From an uncultured Actinomycetes bacterium (GTDB taxonomy: Bacteria; Actinomycetota; Acidimicrobiia; Acidimicrobiales; Ilumatobacteraceae), in the NCBI GenBank assembly GCA_937902105.1, contig CALGTP010000693.1:1-47802 (forward strand): a stretch of 47,802 nt of DNA, given 5' to 3'. Positions 23,897 to 32,172 of this stretch are shown one piece after another. A model generated the notes under the pieces. That model ran no database searches and had not been told where the DNA came from. It worked only from the letters and a program-made list of their open reading frames with translations. How positions within the stretch are numbered: the first letter of the stretch is position 1; each line of letters begins with the position of its first letter. The translations under genes and the position numbers were made by a program.

Positions 23897-25741
23897 TCAT
23901 CTCATCTCTGGGAACGTTTTCTCGTCTCCAGAAGTGTCCGTTGCGGTAATCCAAGACGAATACATGGAGGCATATGTGCCTCCCGCGTCCACAAGATCGA
24001 GGTGCGATCCATCTTCAACGAGCCGACCCTGATCCAACACCAAAATTCTGTCGGCACGCTTGGCAGTTGACAAGCGATGAGCGATCGAAATCGTTGTACG
24101 ACCTTGGGAAATCTTCTCCATGGCTCTACCCAATCGTAATTCCGTCACGGCATCAACCGATGAAGTAGCTTCATCCAGAACAAGAATGGCTGGGTCCACC
24201 AGTGACGCTCGAACGAGGGCGATTAATTGACGCTCACCCGAGGACAGTTGCGCACCTCGCTGGCCCACAACGGTCTCTAGGCCATGCTCCAAACCTGTCA
24301 GCCAGTCTTCAAGTCCGAGCGCGCCAAAAACATCACGTAATTGCTGATCACTGACCGACGGACTGACAAAACGCAGGTTATTGCTGATTGTGTCATCAAA
24401 AAGGAAGGGCTCTTGAGGGACGATGACCACTCGTTTACGTAATTCATTATTGGCCACCATGGTGAGAGCAACGCCTCCCAAAGTAATTCCACCGACGGTG
24501 GGATCACTGAAGCGACCGAGCAGACGACCGAGCGTCGTTTTACCCGATCCAGTCTCACCAACCACGGCTACCCGACTACCGAAAGCAATCAAGGCGTTGA
24601 CCCCCTCTAAGGCTGGGACCTCTAAAGATCCCCGATCACCCAACTCGCGGGTTTGATAGGTAAAACCGACATTTCGAATATCGATATCTAGTGAACCCAC
24701 AGGCAGTGCTATCGGAGAATCACTTTGTGGTGGACCAACGGGAATCGCCAAAACACCCAACACGCGTTTCAGGCCCGAAACGGCGGTTTGCGTTTGGAAA
24801 AGAACCTCCGTAATTTCGGCAATCGGTTCAAGAAAGCGATACGTCAGAAAAACAAATCCAATCAGCGCACCCGTCGTTAAACCTGATGCGGGACCTCGTA
24901 AAACGCCTACCATGACAACTGCAGACACCGCGAAAGCCCCAAAAATCTCCCCCGATGGGAACAAAATCGCGCCGACCATTGTGGCACGCATCTGAGTGTC
25001 CGCTCGTCTGCGAGCACCAAGTTTGCTGCGCGTGCCAAAGATGCGACCAGCGTCGTAGGCACGCAGTGTTTCTGCACCCGTCACTAGTTCGGCGGTTGAC
25101 GACAATAAATCTGCATTAGTAGAGCGAGTGAGATCGTATGCCGTGACTAAACGAGCTTGACCCCTCCTTAAAACCAACATCAAAGGAGCTGAAATGGCGA
25201 TCACCAGCAGTCCCAAGATCCAGTCGTATGAGAGCATCACAGAACCGACCAGGAGCATCAATAAACCGTCCAACAAAAATGCTAAAGCACCCCAAGAAAA
25301 GAATTGCGACAAAGTTTCCACATCTGATGTCACTCGCGCTACGAGTGAACCGTTTTTCTCATCATCATGGTCTTCAAGACTTAGGCGGTGAATGTGTTCA
25401 AAGAGATTCACTCGCAACATAAACAGCGCAACTTCTGAACGCACTCCGAGACGTACCACCGCATGTCGTTGTGAAAGACTTGCAAGGGTGAGCCACAAAG
25501 CACCAAAGAGCGCTAACCGCAGAATATAAGAAGTGTCGACACTCACAATTCCAGCCGAATCACTGTGTTGAATTCCGCGGTCAATTGCTTGCTGGATAAT
25601 GACTGGAACCACGATTCGCCCGCTTGTTCCGATTGCGGCGAAGAACATGGTCTTGGCAAACCCTTCGCGCAAGGTAGGAGCTGCGCGCACCCCAAGTCCA
25701 ACAGCAGCTAGGGCGCCAAGAGATTGAGTTTCATCTGTCAT
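23897..25741 (-). CDS. ABC exporter half-transporter, catalytic NBD subunit
   Basis: 614-aa fusion of a six-helix membrane domain (about 20-320) and a nucleotide-binding domain (about 355-600). Walker A is GETGSGKTT and Walker B with the catalytic Glu is ILVLDEATSSVD. The H-loop is IAHRLST. The signature is LSSGERQ, slightly off the canonical LSGGQ. Paired with the next subunit upstream it should form a heterodimeric drug or lipid exporter with one active and one degenerate ATP site. The ATG follows the partner stop by 1 bp. Confidence 0.92.
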   Translation of the reverse strand: MTDETQSLGALAAVGLGVRAAPTLREGFAKTMFFAAIGTSGRIVVPVIIQQAIDRGIQHSDSAGIVSVDTSYILRLALFGALWLTLASLSQRHAVVRLGVRSEVALFMLRVNLFEHIHRLSLEDHDDEKNGSLVARVTSDVETLSQFFSWGALAFLLDGLLMLLVGSVMLSYDWILGLLVIAISAPLMLVLRRGQARLVTAYDLTRSTNADLLSSTAELVTGAETLRAYDAGRIFGTRSKLGARRRADTQMRATMVGAILFPSGEIFGAFAVSAVVMVGVLRGPASGLTTGALIGFVFLTYRFLEPIAEITEVLFQTQTAVSGLKRVLGVLAIPVGPPQSDSPIALPVGSLDIDIRNVGFTYQTRELGDRGSLEVPALEGVNALIAFGSRVAVVGETGSGKTTLGRLLGRFSDPTVGGITLGGVALTMVANNELRKRVVIVPQEPFLFDDTISNNLRFVSPSVSDQQLRDVFGALGLEDWLTGLEHGLETVVGQRGAQLSSGERQLIALVRASLVDPAILVLDEATSSVDAVTELRLGRAMEKISQGRTTISIAHRLSTAKRADRILVLDQGRLVEDGSHLDLVDAGGTYASMYSSWITATDTSGDEKTFPEMR

Positions 25742-25742
25742 C

Positions 25743-27473
25743 TCAAGATTCCTCCCTATCTTGTTCGTAGGCCTGCATTAATTGCCGATATGGGGCACTA
25801 CACAGCAAAAGCTCCTGATGGGGCCGTTGATCAACTATCCCTCCATCAGCAACAAAAATCACTTCATCCGACAAGGCGATGATGGAAGGTCTTGAGGAAA
25901 CAGCTACGACCGTTGTTTCACCCAATTCTTTGCGAAGGTTTCCCATTACTTTCGATTCGGTCAATGGATCAAGAGCGCTGGTGGTGTCGTCAAGTAACAG
26001 CACCCTGGGAGAGGTAATGACAGCTCTTGCTAACGCCAGGCGCTGACGTTGTCCACCGGACAGACCAACGCCGCGCTCTCCAACAATCGTCTGCAAGCCC
26101 CTCGGAAGATCAAATAAAAATTGTGCTTCAGCAATCTCTATCGCCCGAGTCACATCTTCATCTCGATATTCGTGACCCATCGTAATATTGTCCAACACGC
26201 TACTTCCAACGACAAACGGCTCTTGAAAAACAAGCGCAGTACCATCTGGCGCTCCGGAAATCACTCCACTAGATATTTCGATGAGCCCAGCCATTGCGTG
26301 TAACAAAGTGGTTTTTCCGCTGCCGGTGTAACCCACTATCGCCGTGATAGAACCAATCTTGAAGGAAGCGCTCATCCCCGTTAACACATCTTTGTCAAGC
26401 GTGTGCCCAACACTGACATCGGTCAGAGTCAACCCACCTGCACTTTGATTGATCTTGCGTCGCGGATCCGCGAGAATCTCTTGATCTAATAAACTTCTCA
26501 GACGAGCAAAACCTGATTGTGAACGAGGCATCTCAGAAAAGGCGTAGCCGATGAGACGCAACGGGAAAACCAACAAAGTGAACATGTAGATACAACTTGC
26601 CAATTCGCCAACTGAGAGGTCACCAGATCGAACCCGGAAGGATCCACCGACCACGAGGCATATGTTGGTCAGATTGGGAACAAAGTCGAGACCCGCTTCA
26701 AATAGCGAGCGCAATTTTATGGCTTCAATTCTCGCCACCTTGACACGTGATGCAATGGTCGCCAGACGATTCGTCTCTTGCAATTCGGCTCCAAAGGCTT
26801 TGACGACCGTTACTCCTTCAAAACTCTCATGAACTGCTGCTGATAGGGAACCAAGTTCATCTTGAGCAAGATCAAACCATCGATCCACGCGACGTTGATA
26901 CATCACATTCAATAAAATCAGAAGCGGAAAAACGCTTGAGGCCGCGATGCCCAACCAGATATCCGTAGAGATGAGACCCGTAGCGGCAACCACCATCATT
27001 AAGAGAACACTGCTGGCATAGGGCAAAGGAGCCAACACTGCCACGGAGGCTTCACAGTCAACACCTGCACGCGTGATCAGATCTCCGGTGGACTGCTGTC
27101 GGTGCCAGGAGACTGGCTGAGCGACTAAAGTATCCACGACTTGCGCTGTGAGCGACTCGGCCGTGCGCCACTGGGCTTTTCCAGCCCATGTCCGACGAAT
27201 GACCACACCCACGGCACGAATCAAAGAAAGACCCACAAGCAACCCGAAGGTTGCCGCGATTCGTTTAACCGAGATCACGCCTGTCGCGAAGCGCGTCACA
27301 ATCACCTCATCGATCACCCAACGTAAGGCCCACGAGGAGGCAACAGTACAGACAGCAAAGACAGCCGCACCAGCCATCGATATAGCAAACAATCCAGGAT
27401 GAAAACTCACCAATGTCTTGAGCAGTATGAATGCTCTACGGAATCGACGAATCTGTCTCTCAGGCTTGGGCAC
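25743..27473 (-). CDS. ABC exporter half-transporter, degenerate NBD subunit
   Basis: 576-aa half-transporter with six helices (about 25-310) and an NBD (about 340-570). Walker A GYTGSGKTT and signature LSGGQRQ are canonical. The residue after Walker B Asp is Asp instead of Glu (LLLDDTTSALD), and the H-loop His is replaced by Ser (VVAVSSRPS). Its own Walker site is therefore probably non-hydrolytic, as in TM287/288- or TmrAB-like exporters. The GTG at 27473 is preferred over the TTG at 27479 because AGGA lies 8 nt upstream. It leads the six-gene run. Confidence 0.92.
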   Translation of the reverse strand: MPKPERQIRRFRRAFILLKTLVSFHPGLFAISMAGAAVFAVCTVASSWALRWVIDEVIVTRFATGVISVKRIAATFGLLVGLSLIRAVGVVIRRTWAGKAQWRTAESLTAQVVDTLVAQPVSWHRQQSTGDLITRAGVDCEASVAVLAPLPYASSVLLMMVVAATGLISTDIWLGIAASSVFPLLILLNVMYQRRVDRWFDLAQDELGSLSAAVHESFEGVTVVKAFGAELQETNRLATIASRVKVARIEAIKLRSLFEAGLDFVPNLTNICLVVGGSFRVRSGDLSVGELASCIYMFTLLVFPLRLIGYAFSEMPRSQSGFARLRSLLDQEILADPRRKINQSAGGLTLTDVSVGHTLDKDVLTGMSASFKIGSITAIVGYTGSGKTTLLHAMAGLIEISSGVISGAPDGTALVFQEPFVVGSSVLDNITMGHEYRDEDVTRAIEIAEAQFLFDLPRGLQTIVGERGVGLSGGQRQRLALARAVITSPRVLLLDDTTSALDPLTESKVMGNLRKELGETTVVAVSSRPSIIALSDEVIFVADGGIVDQRPHQELLLCSAPYRQLMQAYEQDREES

Positions 27474-27501
27474 AATCAATTCCTAGCAGTAATCTAGCAA
27501 T
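27466..27501. promoter_or_regulatory. Very compact divergent promoter (ABC exporter operon / DoxX)
   Basis: Only 28 bp separate the two start codons. A plus-strand -10 TAATCT (27490-27495) lies 6 nt before the DoxX ATG, with a possible -35 TTGGGC at 27466-27471. A minus-strand -10 TAGATT (27496-27491) uses almost the same bases, with a possible -35 TTGGGT at 27521-27516. RNA polymerase could occupy only one direction at a time. Confidence 0.45.
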
Positions 27502-28020
27502 ATGGAAATTGCTTTACCCAATCAACTTAATCTTGGTTTGCTTATCTTGCGTTTGTGTCTGGGATTGTTTCTTGCATACCACGGGTACAACAAAGTCTTC
27601 GGTGCGGGTGGGCTTGCTGGGACCTCGGGCTGGTTTGCAAGTATGGGAATGAAGTGGCCTAAGTGGCAGGCACGTTTGGCTGCGAGCACAGAAATAGGAG
27701 CCGGCCTGATGCTGGCAGTCGGATTACTCACTCCACTGGCTGCCGCAGGCGTTATTGGAATCATGGTCGTGGCGATTTACACGGCACATGGCAAAGTCGG
27801 TTTTTTCATATTTAAACCAAATCAAGGTTGGGAATATTGCGCCACAATCTTGTTAGGAGCTTTAGCGGTTGGCACCATCGGTGCTGGAGACTGGTCCTTG
27901 GATAACGCTATCGATTTCTCGGTACCGGGTTGGAACTCACTCGTGATCACCGCTCTCCTTGGAATTGGCGGAGGAATTTTGCAGATGCTTATTTCCTATC
28001 GCCCCGTTAAAGCATCGTGA
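27502..28020 (+). CDS. DoxX family membrane protein
   Basis: 172-aa protein with four to five predicted helices. The N-terminal LRLCLGLFLAYHGYNKVFG and the following GLAGTSGWFASMGM segments are the DoxX hallmark, with AASTEIGAGLMLAVGLLTPL later. Some members act with thiosulfate:quinone oxidoreductase or in membrane redox stress complexes; a specific role is not evident here. The next gene starts within its stop codon (GTGA). Confidence 0.88.
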   Translation: MEIALPNQLNLGLLILRLCLGLFLAYHGYNKVFGAGGLAGTSGWFASMGMKWPKWQARLAASTEIGAGLMLAVGLLTPLAAAGVIGIMVVAIYTAHGKVGFFIFKPNQGWEYCATILLGALAVGTIGAGDWSLDNAIDFSVPGWNSLVITALLGIGGGILQMLISYRPVKAS

Positions 28021-28541
28021 GTATTTCTCGCCAGCCTGTCAAAGTATTATTGACTGTTATTTCTCTTGGTATTGCTGTCTTTTGGATATGGGCTTTATTT
28101 TTCCCTCCCTCGAGAGACAATGTTGCTGCCGTGGATGACACCACCTGGTCCATACGAGCCAACGCAGTGTGTCAAGAGGCAAATCTTCAGCGGGATACCT
28201 TGGTTGACCTGAGGCGTATTAATACTGTTGGTCCCAACGCTTTGTCAGAGCGTGCTGACATTATTGATGAAGCCACAGCGATCATTCAAAAAATGCTCGA
28301 TGATGTTACTTCGCAACAGTTAGCCAGTCTCCAAGACCAACGACTGGTCGATACTTGGAGAGATATTTTTCAGGACTGGATCAACGGTCGAATCACCTAT
28401 ACGGCGATATTACGCACGGGCGAAAATGCACCTTTTGCAGAGTCAATGGTCAAAGGTTCACCAGCATCAACGTTGATTGATTATTTCGCCCAAGCGAATC
28501 GCATGAAGTCGTGCTCCGCACCAAAAGACCTTGCGGTCTAA
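28017..28541 (+). CDS. Membrane-anchored protein of unknown function
   Basis: 174 aa. One N-terminal helix (about residues 9-30, ISLGIAVFWIWALFF) is followed by an extracytoplasmic, mostly helical domain with C49 and C167, possibly a disulfide. The order suggests a signal anchor with the domain outside. I do not recognise a family. It is coupled to doxX by a GTGA overlap, which implies a linked role. Its 3' end overlaps the convergent acetyltransferase gene by 4 bp. Confidence 0.75.
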   Translation: MSISRQPVKVLLTVISLGIAVFWIWALFFPPSRDNVAAVDDTTWSIRANAVCQEANLQRDTLVDLRRINTVGPNALSERADIIDEATAIIQKMLDDVTSQQLASLQDQRLVDTWRDIFQDWINGRITYTAILRTGENAPFAESMVKGSPASTLIDYFAQANRMKSCSAPKDLAV

Positions 28542-29209
28542 GAAATCACAGGTTCCCAAGCACCATTGACGTAGCGTCTCACGACTTTGGCTGGTGAACC
28601 AACAGCCACGCTGAACGATGGAATGGTTCCGGTAACGACACTGTTTGCGCCAATGACTACGTGCTCTCCGATATCGGCTCCCGGCAGAACGACAGTCCCA
28701 TATCCAAGCCAGGAACCGTTGCCGATACGCACTGACTTCTCGGGCATGGTCTGAACTGAGATCGGACGCGTGATGTCCTCATACCCATGATTTTGGTCGG
28801 TGATATACACATTGTGCCCTGTCCACACATCGTCACCAATCTCGATGGAGAAGTGCCCAACAATGCCCGTACCTTTTCCGATCAAGCAACGATTCCCAAT
28901 CGTCACAATTCGATCGCTTAAACATTGTTGACCAGGAACCATCCCAGCGGACAGGGTGCAATCTGGACCAATCATTGTGTTTCGCCCGATGTGAATGAAG
29001 CGCTCATTAAATATTGTGTTCGCTGGAAAGCAAATCACGCTCTGTTCTCCAAAACTCCCAAACAGTTTTCCCTTTTTCGTTGATCCTCCGATGGCACCCG
29101 ATTCAATAGCCATCTCCCAGAGGTAATGCACGAGACCTGAGAAGAAGCGATTTCGCCATGCACGCCAGCGTCCCAAAGGTTGTGCCTCAAAGGCTGGCCG
29201 ATCAATCAC
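28538..29209 (-). CDS. Left-handed beta-helix (hexapeptide-repeat) acyltransferase
   Basis: 223-aa O-acetyltransferase of the maltose/nodulation-acetyltransferase type. Hexapeptide repeats run from about residue 60 to 210 (IGRNTMIGPDCTL, IGNRCLIGKGTGIVG, IGDDVWTGHNVYI, IGNGSWLGYGTVVLPGADIG). The catalytic-loop His lies in DQNHGYED. The C-terminal VAVGSPAKVVRRY is typical. It probably acetylates a sugar or polysaccharide precursor. The GTG start is backed by TATTCT 6 nt upstream. It stands alone with no glycosyltransferase neighbours. Confidence 0.88.
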   Translation of the reverse strand: MIDRPAFEAQPLGRWRAWRNRFFSGLVHYLWEMAIESGAIGGSTKKGKLFGSFGEQSVICFPANTIFNERFIHIGRNTMIGPDCTLSAGMVPGQQCLSDRIVTIGNRCLIGKGTGIVGHFSIEIGDDVWTGHNVYITDQNHGYEDITRPISVQTMPEKSVRIGNGSWLGYGTVVLPGADIGEHVVIGANSVVTGTIPSFSVAVGSPAKVVRRYVNGAWEPVIS

Positions 29210-29215
29210 TCTTCA

Positions 29216-29221
29216 AGAATA
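29216..29221 (-). promoter_or_regulatory. Predicted -10 (TATTCT), leaderless start of acyltransferase
   Basis: Minus-strand TATTCT, close to the TATAAT consensus, 6 nt, then GTG at 29209. Confidence 0.5.
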
Positions 29222-29295
29222 TCTAGACCCGAGACATTTCTTGAAAGAAGAAGAAAATTGTGTTGCATTGCCCTCAACTCTGCCAACATAGGACG

Positions 29296-30372
29296 ATGGC
29301 TGACTCACGAAGCGTCCACTACTCAGGTTCATTGACTGATGTTGGAGCGATCAAGGTGGGACATTTCAGTCGCACAGGCAATGGCTACTTGACTGGAACC
29401 ACCGTTGTTTTGACTGGGCAGGGCGCGGTTGCTGGAGTTGACGTGCGCGGTGGCGGTCCAGGAACTCGAGAAACTGATGTCCTGCGACCGGAGAATTTGG
29501 TGCAACGGGTACACGGAATCGTCCTCACTGGAGGAAGTGCCTACGGCCTAGGTGCAGCCCAAGGTGTCATGGAGGAACTCGAGGATCAGCACGTCGGGTA
29601 CCCAGTAGGTGAATCTCCACAATGGGTCGTACCCATCGTTCCCGCCGCCGTAATTTTTGACCTCGGGCGAGGCGGTAATTTTAGGATGCGCCCCGATGCC
29701 TCTTTTGGTCGTCGAGCGGCCAAAAGAGCGCATAGTCACACCGATCACATGGGCACAGTTGGGGCGGGGGTGGGAGCCCGTTCTGGTGGACTTCGCGGGG
29801 GTCTTGGTATGGCCAGCATGACCCTCGCTGATGGTGCGATCGTCTCGGCTTTGGCAGTCGTTAACTCCATAGGTTCCGTGATTAATCCCGAGACGGCACT
29901 GCCGTGGGACCTGAATCAGGGACGGCTTCACAAGCCATCAGCCATAGATCGTCGTCGTTTGATCAAATATCTTTCCTCTCTGCAGCAGGGCAACAAAATG
30001 CCCGCTTCGCCAAGTTTAAATACAACGATCGGCGTCGTCGCCACTAATCAAAGTCTCACCAAGTCCGAATGCAAGAAATTTGCCTCTGTTGCCCATGATG
30101 GTCTCGCTCGCGCTATCCGCCCAGCGCACCTGATGAACGATGGCGACACAATTTTCGGCTTATCCGTCGCCCAAGGAGATCTCACGCTTGAGGCCAGGGA
30201 ACCAGCCTTCATTGATCCCCATGGACGCCCGGCTTTTCTGAATGCGATCTTGGCCGCTGGAGCCCAAGTTTTTTCCCGAGCCTGCACCGAAGCCATTTTG
30301 ACCGCCACCTCAACGAAGAACCTGCCCTGTTATCGAGAACTATGTCCCTCGGCTTTTAGCGACATGCCCTAA
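29296..30372 (+). CDS. P1 family peptidase (DmpA/NylC-like N-terminal nucleophile hydrolase)
   Basis: 358-aa self-processing hydrolase. Family motifs are DVGAIKVGHF near 15, GVDVRGGGPGTRETD near 50, IVLTGGSAYGLGAAQGVM near 76 and GTVGAGVGARSGGLRGGLG near 155. The predicted autocleavage bond is N242-T243 in LNTTIGVVATN, which would free Thr243 as nucleophile. P1 enzymes cleave N-terminal residues of peptides, D-amino-acid amides, beta-peptides or nylon oligomers; the substrate is unknown. The ATG at 29296 starts just before the family homology; a GTG at 29260 is possible. Confidence 0.88.
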   Translation: MADSRSVHYSGSLTDVGAIKVGHFSRTGNGYLTGTTVVLTGQGAVAGVDVRGGGPGTRETDVLRPENLVQRVHGIVLTGGSAYGLGAAQGVMEELEDQHVGYPVGESPQWVVPIVPAAVIFDLGRGGNFRMRPDASFGRRAAKRAHSHTDHMGTVGAGVGARSGGLRGGLGMASMTLADGAIVSALAVVNSIGSVINPETALPWDLNQGRLHKPSAIDRRRLIKYLSSLQQGNKMPASPSLNTTIGVVATNQSLTKSECKKFASVAHDGLARAIRPAHLMNDGDTIFGLSVAQGDLTLEAREPAFIDPHGRPAFLNAILAAGAQVFSRACTEAILTATSTKNLPCYRELCPSAFSDMP

Positions 30373-30420
30373 ATCACAGAAAATAAATCCCTCACTGGCC
30401 AAACTTGCTGTTCAAGTCGC

Positions 30421-30426
30421 TAGTTT
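30421..30426 (+). promoter_or_regulatory. Candidate -10 (TAGTTT) of panB-panC
   Basis: TAGTTT lies about 60 nt before the panB ATG, so transcription would start near 30433 and leave a leader carrying the GAGG ribosome-binding site. The 115-bp gap 30373-30487 holds nothing else I can identify. Confidence 0.3.
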
Positions 30427-30477
30427 CCGATTGGGCGTTGCTCCAGTTTGTGTCCCGTCAATCCCCTTACCCTGCTT

Positions 30478-30481
30478 GAGG
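30478..30481 (+). promoter_or_regulatory. Ribosome-binding site of panB (GAGG)
   Basis: GAGG, 6 nt before the ATG at 30488. It decides that start against the longer upstream frame. Confidence 0.55.
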
Positions 30482-30487
30482 CCACCT

Positions 30488-31315
30488 ATGTCAACGACAA
30501 ATGATGATCGTAGAAAAGTGACTGTGCCCGATCTTGGCCGCTGGAAATCGCAAGGTCGGCGAATGACGATGATCACCGCCTATGACTTTACATTCGCGAG
30601 GTTGGTTGATCTTGCGGGAATCGACATGATCCTCGTAGGAGATTCAGTGGGTATGGTGGTGCAGGGCACAGATAATACGCTCGCAGTAGATCTACAAGAA
30701 ATGGCCTACCACGTTCGTTGTGTAGCCCGTGCTCGCACCAAGGCTCTTGTCATCGGCGATCTACCTTTCGGTTCATATCAGGTCAGTCCAGAGCAGGCGG
30801 TTCATTCATCAATTGAACTGATGAAGAATGGCGCACAATGCGTCAAGCTTGAGGGTGGCGTACACATGGCAGAGACCATCGCTGCCATTACTCGTGTGGA
30901 CATACCCGTGATCGGGCACATCGGATTGACCCCGCAAAGTTTTCATCGCATGGGCGGATTTCGTATTCAGGGTCGCTCTGAAGGAATGGAAGCCGGCGGA
31001 CGTGAACGAATCCTCGAAGACGCTCATGCCGTTGAGCAGGCTGGTGCCTGTGCCGTCGTCCTTGAGGGTATGCCAATGGAACTCGCTAAGGAAATTACCG
31101 AGAAGGTGAGTATCCCAACGATTGGTATCGGTGCTGGAATTCATTGTGATGGACAAGTCCTCGTACTTCACGATGTGCTCGGACTCTGTGACTCAAAGTA
31201 TCGCTTTGCAAAGCACTACACAGATATTCGTACACCTACTATTGAGGCGACTCGGTCGTTCATCCGTGACGTGCAGTCCGGAATCTTTCCAGACGACGAA
31301 CATACATTTCACTGA
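30488..31315 (+). CDS. panB: 3-methyl-2-oxobutanoate hydroxymethyltransferase
   Basis: 275-aa enzyme that makes ketopantoate from 2-oxoisovalerate and methylene-tetrahydrofolate, the first step of pantothenate/CoA synthesis. Diagnostic motifs are MITAYDFTFARLVD near 27, the Mg-binding ILVGDSVGMV near 50, IGDLPFGSYQ near 97, IPVIGHIGLTPQS near 138 and the catalytic-Glu region VVLEGMP near 190. Full length. It is 5 bp upstream of panC in a panB-panC operon. Confidence 0.96.
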   Translation: MSTTNDDRRKVTVPDLGRWKSQGRRMTMITAYDFTFARLVDLAGIDMILVGDSVGMVVQGTDNTLAVDLQEMAYHVRCVARARTKALVIGDLPFGSYQVSPEQAVHSSIELMKNGAQCVKLEGGVHMAETIAAITRVDIPVIGHIGLTPQSFHRMGGFRIQGRSEGMEAGGRERILEDAHAVEQAGACAVVLEGMPMELAKEITEKVSIPTIGIGAGIHCDGQVLVLHDVLGLCDSKYRFAKHYTDIRTPTIEATRSFIRDVQSGIFPDDEHTFH

Positions 31316-31320
31316 CTTTC

Positions 31321-32163
31321 ATGAGAATCGTTGAGACGGCGAGAGAATTAAGTGAACTGTCTTATGTGGTGAGACAAAGTGGCCAAAAGATTGCTCTTGT
31401 CCCGACGATGGGCGCGCTTCATGAGGGACATCGTTCGCTTATTCATGTGGCACAGCAACATGCCGAATTTGTCATCGTGAGTATCTTCGTGAACCGGTTG
31501 CAATTCAATAACGAAGAGGACTTCGAGACGTACCCCGTAACGCTTGAAGATGACATCGCAATATGTCGTTCCAGCGGCGTCAGCGCCCTGTACATGCCCA
31601 GCAGTAGCAGCATGTATCCAGAATCTTTTTCAACATCTGTGCAGGTTTCGGGACTAACCGCCCGCTTTGAGGGTGCTTCTCGACCTGGGCATTTTTCGGG
31701 CGTGACAACGGTGGTGACAAAACTATTGACTGCATCCGCTCCAGATATCGCCATTTTTGGTCAAAAAGACTTTCAACAGTTTGCCGTCATGAGGAAACTC
31801 GTTAAAGATCTAGATATTCCGGTTGACATGGTGATGGCACCGACAATTCGCGAAGAGGATGGATTGGCGCTCTCAAGCCGAAATGTTCGCCTCAGCAAAG
31901 AATCACGACAACGCGCTGTTTCAATCTCACAAGCGCTTTTTCATTCTCTGTCACTTTTCCGATCTGGAATTCGCGACACACAAGAATTGATTGAGGCCAC
32001 CCGCCAGACCTGTATTGGCGAGATTGAGAATCTTGATTACATCGCAATCGTAGATGCGCAGACACTTGACACTGTCTCGGAAGCCAATCTTGGTGATGTA
32101 CTGCTATTTGCAGGCACTATTGACGGCATCAGGTTGATCGATAACATCATCTTTTCTGCCTAA
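31321..32163 (+). CDS. panC: Pantothenate synthetase
   Basis: 280-aa ATP-dependent ligase joining pantoate and beta-alanine. The HIGH-like motif MGALHEGH is at 30-37. The FGQKDFQQ ATP-site segment is near 148 and the LALSSRN motif with the KMSKS-like loop near 180. An RLQFNN segment replaces the common NPxQF form (residues 59-64). Follows panB by 5 bp. The stop codon TAA also forms part of a -10-like hexamer for the next gene. Confidence 0.95.
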   Translation: MRIVETARELSELSYVVRQSGQKIALVPTMGALHEGHRSLIHVAQQHAEFVIVSIFVNRLQFNNEEDFETYPVTLEDDIAICRSSGVSALYMPSSSSMYPESFSTSVQVSGLTARFEGASRPGHFSGVTTVVTKLLTASAPDIAIFGQKDFQQFAVMRKLVKDLDIPVDMVMAPTIREEDGLALSSRNVRLSKESRQRAVSISQALFHSLSLFRSGIRDTQELIEATRQTCIGEIENLDYIAIVDAQTLDTVSEANLGDVLLFAGTIDGIRLIDNIIFSA

Positions 32164-32166
32164 GGT
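32161..32166 (+). promoter_or_regulatory. Predicted -10 (TAAGGT), leaderless start of DAO oxidoreductase
   Basis: TAAGGT begins at the panC stop codon and is followed by 6 nt and the ATG at 32173. The AAGG could alternatively act as a ribosome-binding site in a panBC read-through message. Confidence 0.38.
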
Positions 32167-32172
32167 AGGCAG

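Noticed and set aside
29548-29931. 127-codon frame antisense to the P1 peptidase
   Set aside because: It lies fully inside a conserved gene and shows no motif or start signal.
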